Shown here: positions 1-9,254 of the stretch, in pieces
Numbering within the stretch: the stretch's first letter is position 1
Layout: the number at the start of each line of letters is the position of its first letter
NCBI GenBank assembly: GCA_030448125.1
Contig: JAUJNO010000012.1
Location: 13,460-77,459 of the forward strand
Source: Rubrobacteraceae bacterium
GTDB taxonomy: Bacteria; Actinomycetota; Rubrobacteria; Rubrobacterales; Rubrobacteraceae
DNA length: 64,000 nt
Reading direction: 5' to 3'
Program-made: the position numbers and the translations under genes
Notes under the pieces: model-generated
Databases searched by the model: none
Seen by the model: the letters and a program-made list of their open reading frames with translations, nothing else
Told to the model about the DNA's origin: nothing

Positions 1-40
1 CGCCCGGGGGCGGCCGAAGGAGCGCATCGAGACCGGAGAG

Positions 41-1657
41 ATGCGCGCGGTCGGGCGTGGTTTCCGCGATCCCGGTAGGGAGGTCTTCCACGAGAAGCGG
101 CGCACGGCGGGCCGCAACCTGACGATCTTCAAGAGCCTCGTCCTCGCTATACTCGTCGCCATTACCCTCTACGGGATGCTCAACCGCGGGCTCTTCGGCG
201 TGGAGCTGTGGTTGCCGGTCGCCATGGCGGTTCTGGGCGTGGTCTTTATCACCTTGTTCGTCACCGGCTACTTCGCGGACGTGCCGAGGATCGCCTGGGT
301 GCTCGTGGGGCTCCTGGTGGTGCTCGTCGCCGTGAAGGGCCTGTCTCTGACCTGGAGCATCGGCCGGACCGAGACGGTCCAGGAGCTGTTGCGCTCCTCG
401 ATGTACCTCGCCACGTTCGGCCTGGCGGCGGCCTCGCTCTCTTCGTGGCGGCTCGTGGGTGCGTTTGTCGACGGTATGAGCCTGACGGCGGGAGCGGTAG
501 CCGGATACGGGGTGCTCCAGAAAGTAAACCCGGTCGAGTACCCTTCCAACACCACCGACGGCGTCAGGGTCGGCTCTACCCTGGAGTACGCCAACACCGT
601 CGCGGTGGTTCTCGGAATGGGCATCGCGCTGGGCCTGGGACGCATGACCCAACTCAGGAACCCCGTAGCCCGCGGGCTGTACGCGGCTCTGATCCTGGTC
701 TTCGGCGCGATCCTCTACCTCACCTTCTCGCGCGGGGGGATGCTCTCGCTGGCGGCGGGCCTGGTGGTGCTCTTCGCCGTGAGCGGACGCCGGCTCGAGA
801 TGTTCGGGAGCCTTCTCCTCATCTCCGGGCCCCTGGCCTGGTTGGTGTGGCGGGTGCAGGGCCTCGATACTTTCTTCGAGTACGTCTCGGAGGAGGCACC
901 CAGGGCCGCCGACGGCGCGACGTTCCGGAACTATCTCATCGTCGCCGTGGTTCAGGCGTTCCTGTTGCAGACCATCTACGCCTTCCTCGTCGGGCGCTAC
1001 GAGCTGGCCCCGGTCCTGCGCCGCTCCCTCGGGGTCGCCGCCGTAGTCACGGTCCTGGTAGGGACGGGCGCTCTGGGCTTCTTGATATACGGGGGGCAGC
1101 AGGGCTCGGACGAGTTGTTGGGGGCCTTCTCCCGTAAGGTCGAAGACACGGAGGACGTGCGCGATCGGCTCACCTCCCTCTCCTCGAACTCCCGGTCGAA
1201 CTACTGGCGGGTGGCGTGGGAGGAGTGGAAGGAACACCCCTTGGCGGGCACCGGGGCCGGCACCTTCCAGTACACCTGGCTGGAGAACCGCCCGGGTTTC
1301 GGTGGCGTGAGACAGGTCCACAACGTTTACCTGGAGCAGGGGACGGAGACGGGCGTTGTGGCGTTTATAGCGTTGGGTGGCTTCGCCACTCTATTGCTCG
1401 GGTACGCGACTTGGGCCGCGTGGCGGGTGAGGTCCGGCGAGGCCGAGGAGCAAAAGGTGCTGCTCGCGGGGCTTACGGCGGCGGTGGCCGTGTACCTCGT
1501 CTCCTCGGCGCTGGAATGGCACTGGTACATACCTCCCTCGACACTCTACTTCTTCATCCTGGCCGGCGTGACTGTCAGACTGGCCGCCCGTACAGAGGGA
1601 CCCTTGTCCAACGGGTACCAGGGAGAGGAACTACAGGGCCGGGCCGGCGGCGATTGA
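41..1657 (+). CDS. O-antigen ligase / polysaccharide polymerase (Wzy_C family)
   Basis: Polytopic membrane protein with about ten or more hydrophobic segments between residues ~28 and ~515. The Wzy_C/O-antigen ligase signature is visible: a membrane segment with 'LTFSRGG' near residue 228, a large extracellular loop with 'HPLAGTGAGTF' near residue 398, and 'HNVYLEQGTETG' near 426. Family role: polymerises or ligates lipid-linked polysaccharide repeat units at the outer face of the membrane. It heads a + strand exopolysaccharide locus with a flippase, glycosyltransferases and a priming transferase, which supports a polymerase role. The frame is open back to the window edge, so the true start may lie upstream of this ATG; the GGAGAG motif abuts the ATG too closely to decide. 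Which of ligase or polymerase it is cannot be told from sequence alone. Confidence 0.85.
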   Translation: MRAVGRGFRDPGREVFHEKRRTAGRNLTIFKSLVLAILVAITLYGMLNRGLFGVELWLPVAMAVLGVVFITLFVTGYFADVPRIAWVLVGLLVVLVAVKGLSLTWSIGRTETVQELLRSSMYLATFGLAAASLSSWRLVGAFVDGMSLTAGAVAGYGVLQKVNPVEYPSNTTDGVRVGSTLEYANTVAVVLGMGIALGLGRMTQLRNPVARGLYAALILVFGAILYLTFSRGGMLSLAAGLVVLFAVSGRRLEMFGSLLLISGPLAWLVWRVQGLDTFFEYVSEEAPRAADGATFRNYLIVAVVQAFLLQTIYAFLVGRYELAPVLRRSLGVAAVVTVLVGTGALGFLIYGGQQGSDELLGAFSRKVEDTEDVRDRLTSLSSNSRSNYWRVAWEEWKEHPLAGTGAGTFQYTWLENRPGFGGVRQVHNVYLEQGTETGVVAFIALGGFATLLLGYATWAAWRVRSGEAEEQKVLLAGLTAAVAVYLVSSALEWHWYIPPSTLYFFILAGVTVRLAARTEGPLSNGYQGEELQGRAGGD

Positions 1658-1716
1658 AGAAGGCGGGGGGGACCTTTATCATCAGGCTCCGTGACCTGTA
1701 GCGGAGCGACTTTCGG

Positions 1717-3265
1717 TTGAGCGCGCCTTCCAAAGACGAGCGGTACGACGCCCACGTGGGCCGGATCGCGCGGGGCGTCGGCGTGAGCTCCCTCGGGCAG
1801 GGAGTGAGCCGGCTCCTGGGCTACGCGACGCAGGTCGCCATGGCCCGGCTCTACGGACCCGGCCAGCTGGGGTTCTACGTGCTCGGGATCACGCTGGTGC
1901 AGATCATCAGCATCCTCTCGCAGTTCGGGATGGATAACGGCGTGGTGCGCTACGTCGCCCACTACGACGCGGAGGGGGACACGCGGAGGGTGCGGGGCAC
2001 CATCCTCCAGGCCCTTTCGGTGACCTTCGCGTTGAGCGTGGCGCTCTCGGTCCTGATGTTCCTCGGTGCGGGGTTCCTCGCGAATGGGGTCTTCGGCGAG
2101 CCCTTTTTGGAGACGGTGTTCGCCGCTTTCTCGGTCTCCGTGCCGTTCTTCACGCTTATGAGCATGGCACTCTGGGCCACGCAGGGCTTCCAGACCGTGA
2201 AGTACGCGACCTACGTCCAGTACGTCTTGCGGCCGCTCTCGAACCTCGCGCTCATCGCGGTCTTCTACCTCTTCGGGGTCCAGGTGCTCGGGGCCGTGGC
2301 CTCTTACGTCCTCTCGATGGCTTTCGGCGCCGTCCTGTCCCTCTATTACCTGAGGCGGATCTTCCCCAGGCTCCTGGACCGCGGGCTCAAGCCCAAGTTC
2401 GAGAGCCGGGCGCTCTTCGGGGCCTCGGCGCCGATGGTCATGGTCAACCTCACGCAGCAGTTCAATTCCTGGCCCGCGCTGCTCGTGCTCGGCGTCTTCG
2501 AGCCCGTGCGGATGGTCGGGATCTACGACGTAGCCTTCCGAACGGCGGCCCTCTCGACGCTGGTGCTCTTCGCCTTCGGCGGGATATTCTCGCCGATGAT
2601 CTCCAACCTCTACCACAGGGGTTTTTGCGGGACCTGGCCTACCTGTACAAGGACGTGTCGTACTGGGCCTTTACGGGGGCTCTGGCGTTCTTCCTGATGA
2701 CGGCACTGCTGGCCAGTGACATCATGGCGATCTTCGGACCCATGTTCGTCTCGGGCTGGCCGGTGATCGTCATCATCGCCGCGGCCCAGCTCTTCAACTC
2801 CTCGGTCGGACCTGCGGCCCGCGTCTTGGCGATGACGGGGCACCAGAGGGTGGTCATGTTCGCCAGCCTGGGCTCCGCCGTGTCGGCCGTGGCGCTGAAC
2901 CTCCTCCTGGTCCCGCTTTTCGGCATCTTCGGGGCGGCGGCGGGCACGGCAGCCGCGTTGGTCCTGCTGAACGCGATCACGCTGCTCTTCGTCCACCGGA
3001 TCCTGGGCTTCTGGCCTTACGACGCCCGGTACGCGAAGCCCTGGTCGCCGGGCTGCTCGCCGCCGCCTCGGCGTACCTGGCGAGGTTGGCCCTACCCGCT
3101 CTCGCCGGCGCCCCGGCCCTGCTGATCTTCGCCCCGCTCTTTCTGACGGTCTTTCTCACGCTGCTCGTCGCCCTGGGTTTGGGCCCCAGCGACCGGCATT
3201 TCCTCGCCTCTTTCTGGTCCGCCATCCGGCGCAACCTCCGCCGCCCCGCCCCGCCAGATGCCTGA
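1717..3265 (+). pseudogene. polysaccharide flippase (Wzx/MATE-type), two frameshifts
   Basis: A TTG start at 1717 opens a polysaccharide-export flippase (MOP superfamily) with many membrane segments. The first frame runs to about 2620 ('MISNLYHRG'), the second continues with 'LRDLAYLYKDVSYW' to about 3035 ('YDARYAK'), and a third with 'ALVAGLLAAASAYLARL' to a TGA at 3263-3265. Joining the three gives a full-length protein of about 515 residues. Both shifts are -1, as if one base is missing, the first beside a G4T5 run. Role by family: flips lipid-linked oligosaccharide across the membrane before polymerisation. It follows the polymerase by 59 bp. Either a decayed gene or sequencing error; the intact protein sequence on both sides of each shift favours error or very recent damage. 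Confidence 0.8.
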
Positions 3266-3299
3266 GCTCGAGCGGAGCCGCCTGGGCTCGACCTTTCGC

Positions 3300-3366
3300 G
3301 ACGAGCGTCTTTGCGACGAGCGTCTTTGCGACGAGCGTCTTTGCGACGAGCGTCTTCGCGACGAGT
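3300..3366. repeat. 15-bp tandem repeat, four copies plus a partial
   Basis: Four head-to-tail copies of GACGAGCGTCTTTGC start at 3300, 3315, 3330 and 3345 (the last with TTCGC), followed by a partial copy. It lies between the flippase stop (3265) and the sulfotransferase start (3433). It is a multiple of three, so it would keep a reading frame open, but no recognisable protein covers it. Confidence 0.95.
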
Positions 3367-3432
3367 GCCACTACGTCTTCGAGCCACCGGGCCGGGAGCG
3401 GGCCGGGAGGAGCGGAAAGGAGATCTCGAATA

Positions 3433-4410
3433 GTGTCCGACGGTAGGATCAAGGTGTTGTACGTCGCCGGGTTGGGGCGGAGCGGGACCACGCTTCTCGG
3501 CAACATCCTGGGGCAGGTGGACGGCTTCGTCTCGGTGGGCGAGATCCGCCTCGTCTGGGATCATGGCCTGGTCATGAACAAGATCTGCGGCTGCGGGGCG
3601 CGGTTCGAGGAGTGCGAGATGTGGCGACCCGTCTTCTCCGAGGCATTCGGGGGCATGAGCAAGGTCGATCCTCGCAAGATGATTCACCTGCGCGAGAGCT
3701 GGGCGCGCACCAAGCATATCCCCCTGATGCTGGCACCCCCGGGACGTCGGCTGATAGAGGGCCGCTTGGCGGAGTACCTTGACAGCTTGGGAAAGCTCTA
3801 CCGCGCGGTGCAGACCGTCACCGGCAGCAGGGTGATCGTCGACACCTCGAAGTTCCCTTCTTATGGCTTCGTGTTGGGGATGGCGCCCTCCGTGGATCTG
3901 CGCGTGGTCCATCTCGTGCGGGACCCCCGCGCCGTGGCGTACTCCTGGATGCGTAAAAAGCTTCAACCGGACCCCGAAACCCCCGAGTACACGCCCCAGG
4001 AGAGCCCCACGGGGACCTCCCTGCGGTGGACGGCGCGCAACCTGGGTACGGAGGTGTTGTGGCGGCGCTCCAAAGAAAGGTACCTGATGCTGCGCTACGA
4101 AGACTTCGTCGCCGAACCGCGACGGTCCATCCAACGAGTGCTGGAGCTCGCGGACGAGGAGACGGCCCCGCTCCCCCACGTGGGCGAGCACGAGGTAAAG
4201 CTCGGGGCGAACCACAACATTTGGGGGAACCCGAACCGCTTCCAGACCGGCCTGGTGCGGCTGCGGCCGGATGATGAGTGGGCTTCCCGCATGAGGCCCG
4301 AGGACAGGAGGTTGATCACCGCGCTAACCTTTCCCTTGTTGGCCCACTACGGGTACCCTTTGATCGCTGGCAGACGGGGAACGGGGAGTGGCGAAGATGG
4401 CGGAAGGTAG
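3433..4410 (+). CDS. sulfotransferase family protein
   Basis: 325-residue PAPS-dependent sulfotransferase type protein. The 5'-phosphosulfate-binding P-loop 'GLGRSGTTLL' is at residues ~13-22 and the 3'-phosphate-binding stretch 'HLVRDPRAVAYSW' at ~160-172; both are hallmarks of the superfamily. GTG start preceded by GGAAAGGAG at a good distance. Family reaction: transfer of sulfate from PAPS to a hydroxyl or amine acceptor. Inside this locus the likely acceptor is the exopolysaccharide or its lipid-linked precursor, which would make a sulfated polymer; the acceptor is inference. The 3' end overlaps the next gene by about 20 bp, so translation is probably coupled. Confidence 0.85.
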   Translation: MSDGRIKVLYVAGLGRSGTTLLGNILGQVDGFVSVGEIRLVWDHGLVMNKICGCGARFEECEMWRPVFSEAFGGMSKVDPRKMIHLRESWARTKHIPLMLAPPGRRLIEGRLAEYLDSLGKLYRAVQTVTGSRVIVDTSKFPSYGFVLGMAPSVDLRVVHLVRDPRAVAYSWMRKKLQPDPETPEYTPQESPTGTSLRWTARNLGTEVLWRRSKERYLMLRYEDFVAEPRRSIQRVLELADEETAPLPHVGEHEVKLGANHNIWGNPNRFQTGLVRLRPDDEWASRMRPEDRRLITALTFPLLAHYGYPLIAGRRGTGSGEDGGR

Positions 4411-5602
4411 GGACACCGGAGAGGAGGTAACGGCCCGGAAGGACGAGGACCTCAAGGACGACACGTCCGGCGTCAAGCCGCCGGTGATCCTGCTCTCCAG
4501 CATTCGGTGGGGCTGGCTCTGGCAACGTCACCAGGAGCTCGCCGTCCTGTTCGCCCGGGCCGGCTACCCCACCGTCTTTGTCGAGACTACGGGGATGGCG
4601 AACCCCGGTCTGGACCGGGCCTCGCTCGGAAAGGTCCTGGACCGGATCGTCCGCTCCAGACACAAGGGAGGCAAGTCCTACTCCCGAGAGGAGAGCTTGA
4701 CCGTATACGCGCCGCTCGTGGCTCCGCCGACCTCCAAGATCTTCCGCCGGCTCAACCGCAAGGTCTTCGTACCGCGCATAGTCCGGGACCTGCGCCGTAT
4801 CACCGGCCCAGACCCGGTAGTCCTGGCGTATCCCCCGACCCGGACGACGTTGGACATCCTTCGGGGTCTCGAGCCCCGGCTCACCGTGTACGACCACGTG
4901 GACGACTACGTGAGGTACCCGGGCGTTCCGAAGGACATGGCAAAGACCGAGCGCGAGCTCCTGCGGCGAGTCGACCTCGTCTCCTGTACCTCGACGGCCC
5001 TTCTAGAGAAGGTGAAGCCGGTCCGGCCGGACGCGATGCTAAACGGGCCCGGCGTGAAGTTCGAGGCGTTTCACGCCCAGAGCACGGATAGGACCGGCGG
5101 GGAGATCAACACCGTCTGCTACTTCGGCTATATCGGTAGAGTAGAGATGGATTTCTCCATTTTGAAGGCCGTGGCGAGGGCAGGGTTCACCCTGCGCCTG
5201 ATCGGGGACCGCGGCAAGGCGGAGAGGGATTTGTTCGAGATGCCGGGGGTGGACTACCGGGGAGAGGTCCCGCACGAGGAGCTCCCGGCGGCCTTCGAGG
5301 GAGTAGACGCCTTCATCATTCCCTACCGGGTCGACGAGCTCAGCCGGAACGTCTCTCCCTCCAAGACCTACGAGTGCCTGGCGACCGGGAAGCCGGTCGT
5401 GGCGGCCCCGCTGCCGGCGATGGTGGATCTCGGGGAGCATGTGTACCTGGCAGAGGGCCCGGAGGAGTTCGTGGAGGTTCTGCGTAACCTGCCGGGGATG
5501 GAGACCGAGGAGAGGGTCCGCGCCAGGATCGAAGTCGCGCGCCGGAACTCCTGGGAGGCACGCTTCGAGGAGCTCGAGGAGGCCCTGTGGAGCAAGCTGT
5601 GA
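4388..5602 (+). CDS. glycosyltransferase (GT4/GT1-like, TuaH-type)
   Basis: 404-residue GT-B fold glycosyltransferase. The N-terminal half has 'RWGWLWQRHQELAVLFA' and 'VYDHVDDYVRYPG' (near residue 167), typical of the TuaH-like branch. The C-terminal nucleotide-sugar domain has 'CYFGYIGRVEMDFSIL' and the conserved 'SPSKTYECLATGKPVVA' near residue 322. Expected role: cytoplasmic transfer of a sugar from a nucleotide donor onto the growing lipid-linked repeat unit; donor and acceptor unknown. Start is GTG 4388 or ATG 4397, both inside the end of the sulfotransferase gene. It is followed after 7 bp by a second glycosyltransferase, so these genes form one transcription unit. Confidence 0.85.
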   Translation: MAKMAEGRDTGEEVTARKDEDLKDDTSGVKPPVILLSSIRWGWLWQRHQELAVLFARAGYPTVFVETTGMANPGLDRASLGKVLDRIVRSRHKGGKSYSREESLTVYAPLVAPPTSKIFRRLNRKVFVPRIVRDLRRITGPDPVVLAYPPTRTTLDILRGLEPRLTVYDHVDDYVRYPGVPKDMAKTERELLRRVDLVSCTSTALLEKVKPVRPDAMLNGPGVKFEAFHAQSTDRTGGEINTVCYFGYIGRVEMDFSILKAVARAGFTLRLIGDRGKAERDLFEMPGVDYRGEVPHEELPAAFEGVDAFIIPYRVDELSRNVSPSKTYECLATGKPVVAAPLPAMVDLGEHVYLAEGPEEFVEVLRNLPGMETEERVRARIEVARRNSWEARFEELEEALWSKL

Positions 5603-5609
5603 GGAGTGC

Positions 5610-6389
5610 ATGAGGGGGCGGGTCGAGATCCTGGGGGTCGGGGTGGACCGCATAAGCGCGGACGAGCTTCGCACGGAGATCCTGCGCATGGCCCGCGGCG
5701 GGGAACATGGCCTCGTCCTGCACGTAAACGTCCACGGCCTCAACCTGAGCTACCACCGCCCCTGGCTGCGCGACATGCTCAACAACGCTTCCGTGGTCTT
5801 CTGCGACGGGTCGGGCGTCGTGCTCGCGGCGAAGATCCTGGGGCGTCCCGGAGGTCTCCAGAGGTTTACCCACGCCGACGAGATGTGGCGGCTGGCGGAG
5901 TTTGCCGCGGCGAACGAACTCTCCCTGTTCTTTCTCGGGGCCCGGCCCGGGGTCGCAAAGAAGGCCGCCGCCCGGCTCAAAGAGAGGTTTCCCGGTTTGA
6001 TGATAGCCGGCGTTCATCACGGCTACTTCGACCACACGTCGGGGAGCCCGGAGAACGAGGCCGTCATTCAAGAGATCAACGCCGCCAACCCGGACGTATT
6101 GGTGGTAGGGTTCGGGATGCCGCTCCAGGAGTGGTGGCTGAAGGAGAACTGGGACCGTGTGGACGCCGGCGTCGCCATAACCCTGGGAGCGATCTTCGAT
6201 TACGTTTCGGGGGAGCTCAGGCGGGGGCCGCGCGTCCTCACCGACAACGGCTTCGAGTGGCTGGCCCGGCTTCTCATAGAGCCTGGGAGGCTGTGGAGGC
6301 GCTACGTGATCGGTAACCCCCTCTTCCTGGCGCGGGTGCTCGCACAGCGCCTGACCGAAAAAGGCGCCCGGACTCGCCGGGGCTCATAA
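5610..6389 (+). CDS. WecG/TagA/CpsF family glycosyltransferase
   Basis: 259 residues from the ATG at 5610. The frame stays open upstream, but this ATG lies 7 bp after the previous stop with GAGGAG just before it, and homology begins at 'RVEILGVGVDRI'. Family motifs: 'HVNVHGLNLSY' (~36-46), 'FCDGSGVV' (~64), 'GARPGVAKKAAARL', 'VGFGMPLQEWW' (~167) and 'LGAIFDYVSGE'. This family (GT26) transfers N-acetylmannosamine-type or related sugars to a polyprenyl-linked acceptor in teichoic-acid and capsule synthesis, so a membrane-associated second-step transferase is likely here. The start matches the family's usual length of about 250 residues. Confidence 0.9.
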   Translation: MRGRVEILGVGVDRISADELRTEILRMARGGEHGLVLHVNVHGLNLSYHRPWLRDMLNNASVVFCDGSGVVLAAKILGRPGGLQRFTHADEMWRLAEFAAANELSLFFLGARPGVAKKAAARLKERFPGLMIAGVHHGYFDHTSGSPENEAVIQEINAANPDVLVVGFGMPLQEWWLKENWDRVDAGVAITLGAIFDYVSGELRRGPRVLTDNGFEWLARLLIEPGRLWRRYVIGNPLFLARVLAQRLTEKGARTRRGS

Positions 6390-6397
6390 CTCCTCGC

Positions 6398-7600
6398 ATG
6401 AGAGGACATCAGTCTCGCAGTTCTCACAGACCGACCCCGGTACCCCAAGAGGCTGGGGCGAAGAGCGACTCCTTTATAGACTTCGACCGGCACGACACGC
6501 ACGCGGCGCTCACGGCGGGAACCGGGGACGGCGTTCTGGTCCGCGAGGGGCCCGGAGGAGCGGGCGAGGTGAGGTTGGTCCCCGCGCCTACCCCGCCGCA
6601 CACCGCCTCGGACAGTTCAGCCTTCTACAACGGCGGACGCTACCACTGGGGCCGCCTGACCTCGCCGGTCTACGGGACCGCCACCCGGTTCGATACGCTG
6701 GTTCCTTCCTGGCGGGCGACGACCCCGGCCGGGACCTGGGTAGAGCTACAGGTCCGGGTGCGCTTCAGTAGAACGTGGACCCGGTGGTTCGAGATGGGCA
6801 TCTGGGCGTCGGAGACGGGGAGCGTGGAGCGTCACAGCGTGGACGGACAGGAGGCGGGGAACTGGAGGGTGCTGACCGATACCCTCCAGAGCACCGGCCC
6901 GGTCTTCGCCGACGCCTACCGGTATCGCCTCACGCTCTTTACGGAGGAGTGGGGCGTCTCCCCGTCGGTGCGGGGCGTCCGCGTCGCTGTCTCGGATTCT
7001 CGTCGCCACGGAGAGTATCTCGAGGCGCCCAGCGACGGAAGCTTGTGGGGCCGGGAGCTCGCGGTGCCGGCCCACTCGCAGATGGTGTACCCGAACGGCG
7101 GCGAGGCGTGGTGCAGCCCGGTCTCGCTCTCGATGGTGATGGCCTACTGGGCGGACGAGACCAGTCGGGGAGACCTGAACCAGCCGGTCCAGGCGGTGGT
7201 GCGGGGGACCTATGACTATACGTATGGGGGGAATGGCAACTGGCCGTTCAACACGGCATACGCTTCCTCTTTAGGACTCGAAGCCTCGGTCAACCGGTTC
7301 GGCTCGCTCGGTCAGGCCGAGAGGTGGGTGGCGGCCGGGGTGCCGGTCGTCGCGAGCATAGCGTGGAAGAGGGGCGAGCTCTCGGGGGCGCCGATACCGG
7401 AATCGAACGGGCACCTGTTGGTGATCCGGGGCTTCGATTCCTTGGGGAACGTCATAGTCAATGATCCGGCCGGTCGCGACGGCTCGCTGGTCAGGCGCGT
7501 CTACCGCCGCGACGAGTTCGCCCGGGCCTGGTTCTGCTCCGGTTCCGGCGGGGTCGCCTACCTCGTTTACCCTGATGGCCTCGTGCAGGACCGCGCCTAG
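6398..7600 (+). CDS. C39-like peptidase-fold protein
   Basis: 400 residues. The C-terminal half is a papain-like C39 domain: 'EAWCSPVSLSMVMAYW' with the candidate nucleophile Cys near residue 239, and 'NGHLLVIRGFD' plus 'VNDPAG' carrying the His and Asp/Asn partners (~338-357). The N-terminal half is beta-rich with 'FDTLVPSWRATTPAGTWVELQVRVR' in short, resembling an exo-glycan-binding or jelly-roll region. No clear signal peptide or transporter domain is present, unlike bacteriocin-exporter C39 proteins. It lies 8 bp after the WecG-type gene, so it probably belongs to the exopolysaccharide operon. Function is unknown; processing or binding of a surface component is inference. The start has no good ribosome-binding site and may be wrong. 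Confidence 0.75.
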   Translation: MRGHQSRSSHRPTPVPQEAGAKSDSFIDFDRHDTHAALTAGTGDGVLVREGPGGAGEVRLVPAPTPPHTASDSSAFYNGGRYHWGRLTSPVYGTATRFDTLVPSWRATTPAGTWVELQVRVRFSRTWTRWFEMGIWASETGSVERHSVDGQEAGNWRVLTDTLQSTGPVFADAYRYRLTLFTEEWGVSPSVRGVRVAVSDSRRHGEYLEAPSDGSLWGRELAVPAHSQMVYPNGGEAWCSPVSLSMVMAYWADETSRGDLNQPVQAVVRGTYDYTYGGNGNWPFNTAYASSLGLEASVNRFGSLGQAERWVAAGVPVVASIAWKRGELSGAPIPESNGHLLVIRGFDSLGNVIVNDPAGRDGSLVRRVYRRDEFARAWFCSGSGGVAYLVYPDGLVQDRA

Positions 7601-7642
7601 GGTAGACCATAGGAGAGCGGGCGGGGTCGTGGCGCCGGGTTG

Positions 7643-7648
7643 TATACT
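7643..7648 (+). promoter_or_regulatory. possible -10 element before the priming transferase
   Basis: TATACT sits 38 bp upstream of the GTG at 7686, in the 85-bp gap after the C39-like gene. No convincing -35 hexamer is seen at 16-18 bp, so this is only a candidate internal promoter. Confidence 0.3.
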
Positions 7649-7685
7649 GCCTCTCTAAGATGTCTTTGAACGTTCGGAGCGCGGT

Positions 7686-9059
7686 GTGAGGGAAGCGGCG
7701 AGGAGGCTCTTCAGGTTCCACGCCTTCCGGCGTCTCCTGAGCGTGGTGGTTTTGATCTCCATCGACGCTGCGGCGCTGTCCGTGGGCGTACTGGTCTCAG
7801 CGTACCTCACGGGGACCGGTCAGGAGGTCGTGACCTACCTGCCAGTCGTGCTCGCGGTGGGGCTCGCCCTCTTCGCCGCGCAGGACCTCTACGACAAGGC
7901 GCTCGCGCGGCGCAATCCCGCGGCGCTCATCGGGGCGGTGATGTTGTGGGCCGGGCTGCTCGCCATCGGGTCGGTGGTCTATCCCGGGAGCGGGTTCGGG
8001 CTGGGCGGTGTCTTGCTCGCGGCACTCGTGGCGCTGGTGGCGAGCGGTGCTCCGCGGTTTCTCTACGAGCAGGGGGTGGAGTGGATCTACCGCCGCGGCT
8101 CGTTCCGGATACCGACGCTCGTGATTGGGGAGAAGGGGGACCGGGAGCGCCTGATCCGGGCTCTGGACGCCTCTCCCAGCGCCTACAGGCTCGTCGGGGA
8201 GCTTGACCTCTCGGATGGCAGGGTAGACCTGCCGCGCCTGCGCGAGACACTCGACGAGACGGAGGTCCGCAACGTCATCCTGGCCGGAGCCGAGCGGCTC
8301 GACGATGAGGAGTTTCTGGACTTGCTCCGCTCCGTACGCTTGCGGAAGGTCAAGCTCCGGGTCGTGCCGGGGGCCATCACCCTCCTGAGGACCAGGCCCG
8401 TGCTCTCGGAGTACATGGGGGTGCCTCTCTTCGAGATCGGCTACCCCAGGCTGGACAACACGCAGCGGAGCCTGAAGCGTCTCCTGGACGTCACGGGCTC
8501 GCTCCTCGGCCTGACCTTTCTCAGTCCGTTGCTCCTCGCTGTGACGCTCGCGGTGAAGATTACTTCTTCGGGGCCGGTACTCTTCAGGCAGAAGCGGATC
8601 GGGGCGGACGAGAAGGTGTTCATCTGCTACATGTTCCGCTCGATGTACGAGGACGCCGAGGCCCGGCAGGAGGAGCTGGAGGCCATGAACGAGGCCGACG
8701 GGGCCGTCTTCAAGATAAAGAACGACCCGCGCATCACGCCGGTTGGGCATTTTATCCGGCGCTGGAGCATCGATGAGCTGCCCCAACTGATAAACGTGCT
8801 CAAGGGCGAGATGAGCCTCGTGGGGCCGAGGCCGCTGCCTGTGCGGGACTTCGAGCGGATGAGCGAGATGCACAAGAGGCGGCTCGCGGCCATCCCGGGG
8901 ATGTCCGGGTACTGGCAGATCAGCGGCCGCAGCAACCTCTCGTTCGAGGACATGGTCCGCCTGGACCTCTACTACATCGAGAACTGGTCGCTCTCGTTCG
9001 ACGTCAAGATTATCCTCAAAACCCTGGGCGCCGTCCTCAAGCGCGAGGGCGCCTACTAG
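7686..9059 (+). CDS. exopolysaccharide priming sugar transferase (WbaP/WcaJ-like)
   Basis: 457-residue polyprenyl glycosylphosphotransferase. Four hydrophobic N-terminal segments (~10-115) precede a CoA-binding-like Rossmann domain (~135-250). The catalytic bacterial sugar transferase domain begins at 'KRLLDVTGSLLGL' (~262) and contains 'GPVLFRQKRIG', 'FKIKNDPRITPVG', 'RWSIDELPQLINVL' with the catalytic Asp-Glu, and 'SLVGPRP'. Reaction: transfers a sugar-1-phosphate from UDP-sugar to undecaprenyl phosphate, the first committed step of repeat-unit assembly at the inner face of the membrane. GTG start. Length and domain order match full-size WbaP/WcaJ enzymes. The sugar (glucose or galactose) cannot be read from the sequence. 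Confidence 0.9.
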   Translation: MREAARRLFRFHAFRRLLSVVVLISIDAAALSVGVLVSAYLTGTGQEVVTYLPVVLAVGLALFAAQDLYDKALARRNPAALIGAVMLWAGLLAIGSVVYPGSGFGLGGVLLAALVALVASGAPRFLYEQGVEWIYRRGSFRIPTLVIGEKGDRERLIRALDASPSAYRLVGELDLSDGRVDLPRLRETLDETEVRNVILAGAERLDDEEFLDLLRSVRLRKVKLRVVPGAITLLRTRPVLSEYMGVPLFEIGYPRLDNTQRSLKRLLDVTGSLLGLTFLSPLLLAVTLAVKITSSGPVLFRQKRIGADEKVFICYMFRSMYEDAEARQEELEAMNEADGAVFKIKNDPRITPVGHFIRRWSIDELPQLINVLKGEMSLVGPRPLPVRDFERMSEMHKRRLAAIPGMSGYWQISGRSNLSFEDMVRLDLYYIENWSLSFDVKIILKTLGAVLKREGAY

Positions 9060-9254
9060 CGAGGACCGGCCGCGCGGAGATCACGCCCCTCGCAGGAGTA
9101 GCTCTCTAAGAGCATACTTCTCTCTGGTATCGTATGTCTCTCACCTATGGGGAAGGCTTTCTCTGGTAAATTCGGTAAGCTATATAGTGTATGGGCGAAG
9201 AGATGTAGTGTTCGGATCGCCGGTTTGCGGGTGGCCTGGAGAGCTAGTTTGGAG

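Noticed and set aside
1546..2616. 356-codon minus-strand frame opposite the flippase
   Set aside because: Charged, repetitive composition typical of a shadow frame in high-GC DNA; the + strand protein is recognisable.
3300..3366. CRISPR array
   Set aside because: Units are only 15 bp and directly tandem, with no spacers and no cas genes.
2977..4215. 412-codon minus-strand frame
   Set aside because: Opposite the sulfotransferase; Arg-rich with a repeat that merely mirrors the 15-bp DNA repeat.
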